The position numbers were made by a program, and so were the translations under genes. The notes below the pieces were generated by a model. It was given only the letters and a program-made list of their open reading frames with translations. It did no database searches and was not told the origin of the DNA. This document shows, piece by piece, positions 32,745 through 35,372 of a stretch of DNA of 35,372 nucleotides (position 1 is the first letter of the stretch; every line of letters starts with the position of its first letter). Origin of the DNA: Nitrospiraceae bacterium (lineage in GTDB: Bacteria > Hydrogenedentota > Hydrogenedentia > Hydrogenedentales > SLHB01); the NCBI GenBank assembly GCA_011682535.1, contig JAACEL010000002.1:1-35372 (forward strand), given 5' to 3'.

Positions 32745-33392
32745 ATGCCCCAACGCCCGCTCGTCGTATTCGACATCGATGGCACGCTGCTCGAGACGGA
32801 TCGCGTGACGGTGCCCGCTGTGCAGCGCACCTTCGCGGCCTACGGACTGCCCGAGCCCGATGCGGGGAAGATCTGCTCGTTCTTCGGCGCGCCAGTCAAG
32901 GACTACCTGGACTGGCTCGCCGAGCTATGCCCGGAGGGGAAGGTGGACGAGATCGTCGACAAGACCAACCGGCTCGAATTGGACCTGATCGCCGAAGAAG
33001 GCCGGCTGTATCCCGGTGTGGAGGCCATGCTGGCCGGTTTGCGCAGTGATGGCTACACGCTGGCCCTATGCTCCAACGGTCCTGAAGACTACGTGGCCGA
33101 GTTCGTGCGAGCGTATGAAATGGAGCGATTCGTGAGCGTCGTTCAGGCGCGTGGCGACCGGCCCGAGGGCAAGCGCGTGATGCTCGGCGAGATTCTTGAA
33201 GCGCTGCACGAGCGTCCGGTGGTTGTCGTCGGCGATCGTCACGACGACGTCGATGCGGCGCACGCGCATGGCGCCCTGGCGATTGGCGCACGCTATGGGT
33301 TCGGGGCGGACGAAGAACTGCGTGAGACCGATGCCCAGGTTGATGCGGCCGATGAAATCGGCATAGTGGTGGCGCGGTTGGTGAAGGGATAG
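32745..33392 (+). CDS. HAD superfamily hydrolase (phosphoglycolate-phosphatase-like)
   Basis: A 215-aa cytoplasmic phosphatase of the haloacid dehalogenase superfamily. It shows catalytic motif I FDIDGTLLETD (D10 nucleophile, D12 acid), motif II LALCSNG, a lysine region at RGDRPEGKR, and motif IV VVVGDRHDDVDAAHAHG. The helical cap between motifs I and II is of the phosphoglycolate-phosphatase/PGMB type. It begins 1 nt after the DUF2961 stop, so it may dephosphorylate a sugar-phosphate product of that pathway. Substrate inference is weak. Confidence 0.88.
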   Translation: MPQRPLVVFDIDGTLLETDRVTVPAVQRTFAAYGLPEPDAGKICSFFGAPVKDYLDWLAELCPEGKVDEIVDKTNRLELDLIAEEGRLYPGVEAMLAGLRSDGYTLALCSNGPEDYVAEFVRAYEMERFVSVVQARGDRPEGKRVMLGEILEALHERPVVVVGDRHDDVDAAHAHGALAIGARYGFGADEELRETDAQVDAADEIGIVVARLVKG

Positions 33393-33424
33393 CCCGCACG
33401 CCGGGTGGCGCATTGTGGCGCGCG
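33392..33424 (+). repeat. REP-like dispersed repeat, copy D (interrupted)
   Basis: The repeat starts at the last base of the HAD stop codon (gcccgcacgccgggtggcgc, then attgtggcgcgc). The usual end, gcccgaagtgc, is missing here but appears as gcccggaagtgc near 33480-33491. About 55 bp therefore seem to have been inserted within this copy. Confidence 0.65.
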
Positions 33425-33563
33425 CCACGGCGAAGCTGTTCGGCGATCCGGGAGAACAGCGCACGGGTCGCGGGGAACGGCCCGGAAGTGCAGGCGGCCA
33501 AGGCAAGTGCCTGAGATGGCGTGAGATTCGCACGCGCAGCAGAAAGCCGGTGAGATATCCGGG

Positions 33564-34142
33564 CTAGCTGACTTCGACGCCTGCTTTGGCGAGGGCGCGG
33601 CGCAGGTCGTCCGGCGTGAAGGGCTTCTGCAGGCACATCATCGCGCCCAACTCCACGACACGCTGGGAGACGTCGCCATCGTAGTAACCCGTCATCGCGA
33701 TGATGCGGGTGCCGGTATGCTGCGGGTCGTTCTTGATGCGGCGGCAGACTTCAAATCCGTCGATGCCGGGCAGTCGCAGGTCGAGGAAGACGACGTCGGG
33801 ACGGAAGGTGGCCACCTGATGGCCTGCGTCGTACCCGTCCATGGCGACTTCGATCTCGAAGGGCGATTGCGAGCGTTCGAGGAAGCGGCGTACGACGGAG
33901 ATGACGGCCTTCTCGTCGTCGACGATGAGAATACGGACGCCGGAGTCGTCGAGGTCTTCGTGAACGGGAATGCTGTTCTCGCGCAGGAAGGCCAGCAAGT
34001 CTTCGCGCCGGATCCGGCGATGTCCGCCGGGGGTCTTGAAAACTCGGATACGTCCCGCCTCGGCCCACTTCCGAATGGTGTCGGCGGTTACGTGGCAATA
34101 TCTTGCGACTTCTGATGTGCTGAACGACTGTTTGGTTTCCAT
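33564..34142 (-). CDS. Response regulator with N-terminal excisionase/MerR-type HTH
   Basis: A 192-aa protein with an excisionase/MerR-like winged helix (residues about 7-55: FSTSEVARYCHVTADTIRKWAEAGRIRVFKTPGGHRRI is its core). A CheY-like receiver follows from about 68, with the acidic pair D75/D76, phospho-acceptor D121 in VVFLDLRLPG and K173 in LQKPF. The usual response-regulator order (receiver first, DNA-binding last) is reversed. No histidine kinase gene lies nearby. It may bind DNA in a phosphorylation-dependent way. On the minus strand a TACAAT box lies about 20 nt upstream of the ATG, without a clear -35. Confidence 0.88.
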   Translation of the reverse strand: METKQSFSTSEVARYCHVTADTIRKWAEAGRIRVFKTPGGHRRIRREDLLAFLRENSIPVHEDLDDSGVRILIVDDEKAVISVVRRFLERSQSPFEIEVAMDGYDAGHQVATFRPDVVFLDLRLPGIDGFEVCRRIKNDPQHTGTRIIAMTGYYDGDVSQRVVELGAMMCLQKPFTPDDLRRALAKAGVEVS

Positions 34143-34271
34143 CGGAACCAGAACCCTAACCGAATTGTACGTGCGTAAGGTGGCTCGACATCTTCAGGAT
34201 GCAAGCCCTCCTTATCACACTCCCTGGAGGCCCTCCCGATCACGCCCGACGGTCGAGCGCGCCGCATCGCG

Positions 34272-34347
34272 TGGAGCTGGAGCGGGGATTCGAACCCCGG
34301 ACCCCGTCATTACGAGTGACGTGCTCTACCAACTGAGCTACTCCAGC
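34272..34347 (-). tRNA. tRNA-Thr (anticodon CGT)
   Basis: The minus strand folds as a complete cloverleaf: acceptor GCTGGAG/CTCCAGC, D-arm TAGCTCAGTTGGTAGAGCA, anticodon stem CGTCA/TGACG with loop CTCGTAA giving anticodon CGT, and T-arm CGGGGTTCGAATCCCCG. The discriminator is T and CCA is encoded (34272-34274). It would read the ACG threonine codon and is probably co-transcribed after tRNA-Phe. Confidence 0.95.
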
Positions 34348-34355
34348 AAAAAGAG

Positions 34356-34431
<76 letters not shown>

Positions 34432-34441
34432 ACACGGCGAT

Positions 34442-34471
34442 AGACTACGAAACTCGTCCACAAGAAGTCAA
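34442..34471 (-). promoter_or_regulatory. Possible promoter for the tRNA-Phe/tRNA-Thr pair
   Basis: On the minus strand TTGACT (34466-34471) precedes TAGTCT (34442-34447) at 18 bp. The -35 box is good (5/6) and the -10 weak (3/6). The spacing of about 10 nt to the tRNA-Phe 5' end fits a stable-RNA promoter. Confidence 0.4.
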
Positions 34472-34558
34472 GGACTGGAACTTGCTCCGGCGTCGGCGTG
34501 GTCGCAATGGCCCGCTGCGGCGTGGTAAGATCCGAGTTTCTCGAATTGGAGTCGTACC

Positions 34559-35372
34559 GTGTCTGCAAAACCCTTGGCGCGTCTGGTCCGCAAAGCCCTT
34601 GAGGAAGATGTGGGCCTCGGGGATCTCACCACGAATCTCACGGTCCCGGATGATGCCCGTTGCACCGCCACGCTCGTGGCGAAGGCGGCAGGCGTCCTTA
34701 GCGGCATCGGAGCTTTTCGTGCGGTTTTTGACCGGCTGAAAACCAAGGTTAAAGGCTGGGATGCCATGGCGGATGGCACGGCGTTCCGCGCAGGCGACTC
34801 TATCGCCAGGTTTACCGGTGGCACCCGCGCGGTGCTCACGGGGGAACGCACTGCCATGAACTTTGTGCAGCATTTGTCGGGCGTTGCCACGCTCACGGCC
34901 GAGTTCGTTGCCGCCGTGAAGGGCCTTGACGCCACGATTTGCGATACGCGCAAGACGACGCCCCTTTTGCGCGATTCGGAAAAGGCGGCCGTGTTGCATG
35001 GGGGCGGGTCCAATCATCGCCATGCGCTGTACGACGGCATGCTGATCAAAGAGAATCACATTGCCGCGGCGGGCGGCATCACGGAGGCCATCGAGAAGGT
35101 TTCCCAGGGCGCCCATCATCTTATGAAAATCGAGGTGGAGGTTAGGTCTCTCGATGAGTTGGAGGAAGCGCTGAAGGCCGGGGCGGATGTCATCATGCTT
35201 GACAACATGGGCCTTGACACGATGGCCGCGGCGGTGGACGTGGCCGGCGGCTCGTCCGTGCTGCTCGAGGCGAGTGGAAACATCTCGCTGGACACTGTAA
35301 GGGCCGTGGCGGAGACCGGCGTCCACATCATCTCGGTGGGGGCCTTGACCCATTCCGCGCCCTCGGCGGATC
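34559..35372 (+). CDS. nadC: Nicotinate-nucleotide pyrophosphorylase (NadC), cut off by the right edge
   Basis: Quinolinate phosphoribosyltransferase of de novo NAD synthesis; it makes nicotinate mononucleotide from quinolinate and PRPP. The frame runs 271 codons to the edge without a stop, close to full length (about 280). It shows EEDVGLGDLTTNL, GERTAMNFVQHLSGVAT, RKTTP (R131-P135), HGGGSNHRHALYDGMLIKENH, KIEVEV, DVIMLDNM, LLEASGNISLDTV and IISVGALTHSAPSAD. The last is near the usual C-terminus. The GTG at 34559 has ggag 9-12 nt upstream, and a taagat -10-like box lies near 34525. It is divergent from the tRNA pair. Confidence 0.95.
   Translation, partial: MSAKPLARLVRKALEEDVGLGDLTTNLTVPDDARCTATLVAKAAGVLSGIGAFRAVFDRLKTKVKGWDAMADGTAFRAGDSIARFTGGTRAVLTGERTAMNFVQHLSGVATLTAEFVAAVKGLDATICDTRKTTPLLRDSEKAAVLHGGGSNHRHALYDGMLIKENHIAAAGGITEAIEKVSQGAHHLMKIEVEVRSLDELEEALKAGADVIMLDNMGLDTMAAAVDVAGGSSVLLEASGNISLDTVRAVAETGVHIISVGALTHSAPSAD

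Noticed and set aside
31646-32830. 394-aa and 423-aa minus-strand open frames over the two DUF2961 genes
   Set aside because: They resemble each other only because the sense genes are paralogues; the sense strand carries the family motifs.

Overview
The window is GC-rich bacterial DNA with no phage, plasmid or CRISPR genes. It is a chromosomal segment of a menaquinone-making bacterium that uses ferredoxin-linked 2-oxoacid oxidation. It also carries protein families common in uncultivated, polymer-degrading soil, sediment and reactor lineages: DUF2961, DUF4091, DUF4380, and large exported LRR/InlB-repeat/TIG and FG-GAP proteins. This profile suggests candidate phylum Hydrogenedentota or a neighbouring PVC/planctomycete-like lineage. 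That placement is inference; no rRNA is present.

Layout. 1-302: a 20-bp tandem repeat and intergenic DNA. 303-5684 (minus strand): response regulator, glycosyltransferase 2, then menG, menF and menD with 8-nt overlaps, behind a good sigma70-like promoter at 5734-5761. 5876-8279 (plus): a glutamine synthetase family enzyme and an SDR dehydrogenase, separated by a small inverted-repeat element flanked by TA. 8357-11818 (minus): a 1153-aa exported FG-GAP propeller + DUF4091 protein that shares a bidirectional terminator with the SDR gene. 12176-15293 (minus): a complete four-subunit 2-oxoacid:ferredoxin oxidoreductase operon (gamma, delta, alpha, beta). 15581-20128 (minus): a 1515-aa exported LRR/InlB-repeat/TIG surface protein. 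20437-21075 (plus): an unknown lipoprotein.

21154-27935 (plus) is the most interesting part. It holds an AmmeMemoRadiSam locus: the radical SAM enzyme AmrS, a 56-aa lipoprotein-like ORF coupled by an ATGA overlap, and a Memo-AMMECR1 fusion with an export signal. A 1291-aa membrane protein follows, combining a degenerate spermidine-synthase-like domain, a flavinylation-type FMN domain and a NosR/NapH-like polyferredoxin. Together these suggest an envelope-facing redox or modification system of unknown function. 27992-33392 (plus) holds a TldD protease without an adjacent TldE, a DUF4380 protein, two tandem DUF2961 proteins and a HAD phosphatase. 33564-34142 (minus): a MerR/excisionase-HTH + receiver protein. 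34272-34431 (minus): tRNA-Thr(CGT) and tRNA-Phe(GAA). 34559 to the right edge (plus): nadC, truncated.

A dispersed REP-like repeat of about 45 bp occurs four times, each time in the same orientation and right after the stop codon of a plus-strand gene (7220, 23901, 31544, 33392). It is probably a 3'-UTR hairpin element or the relic of a small transposable element.
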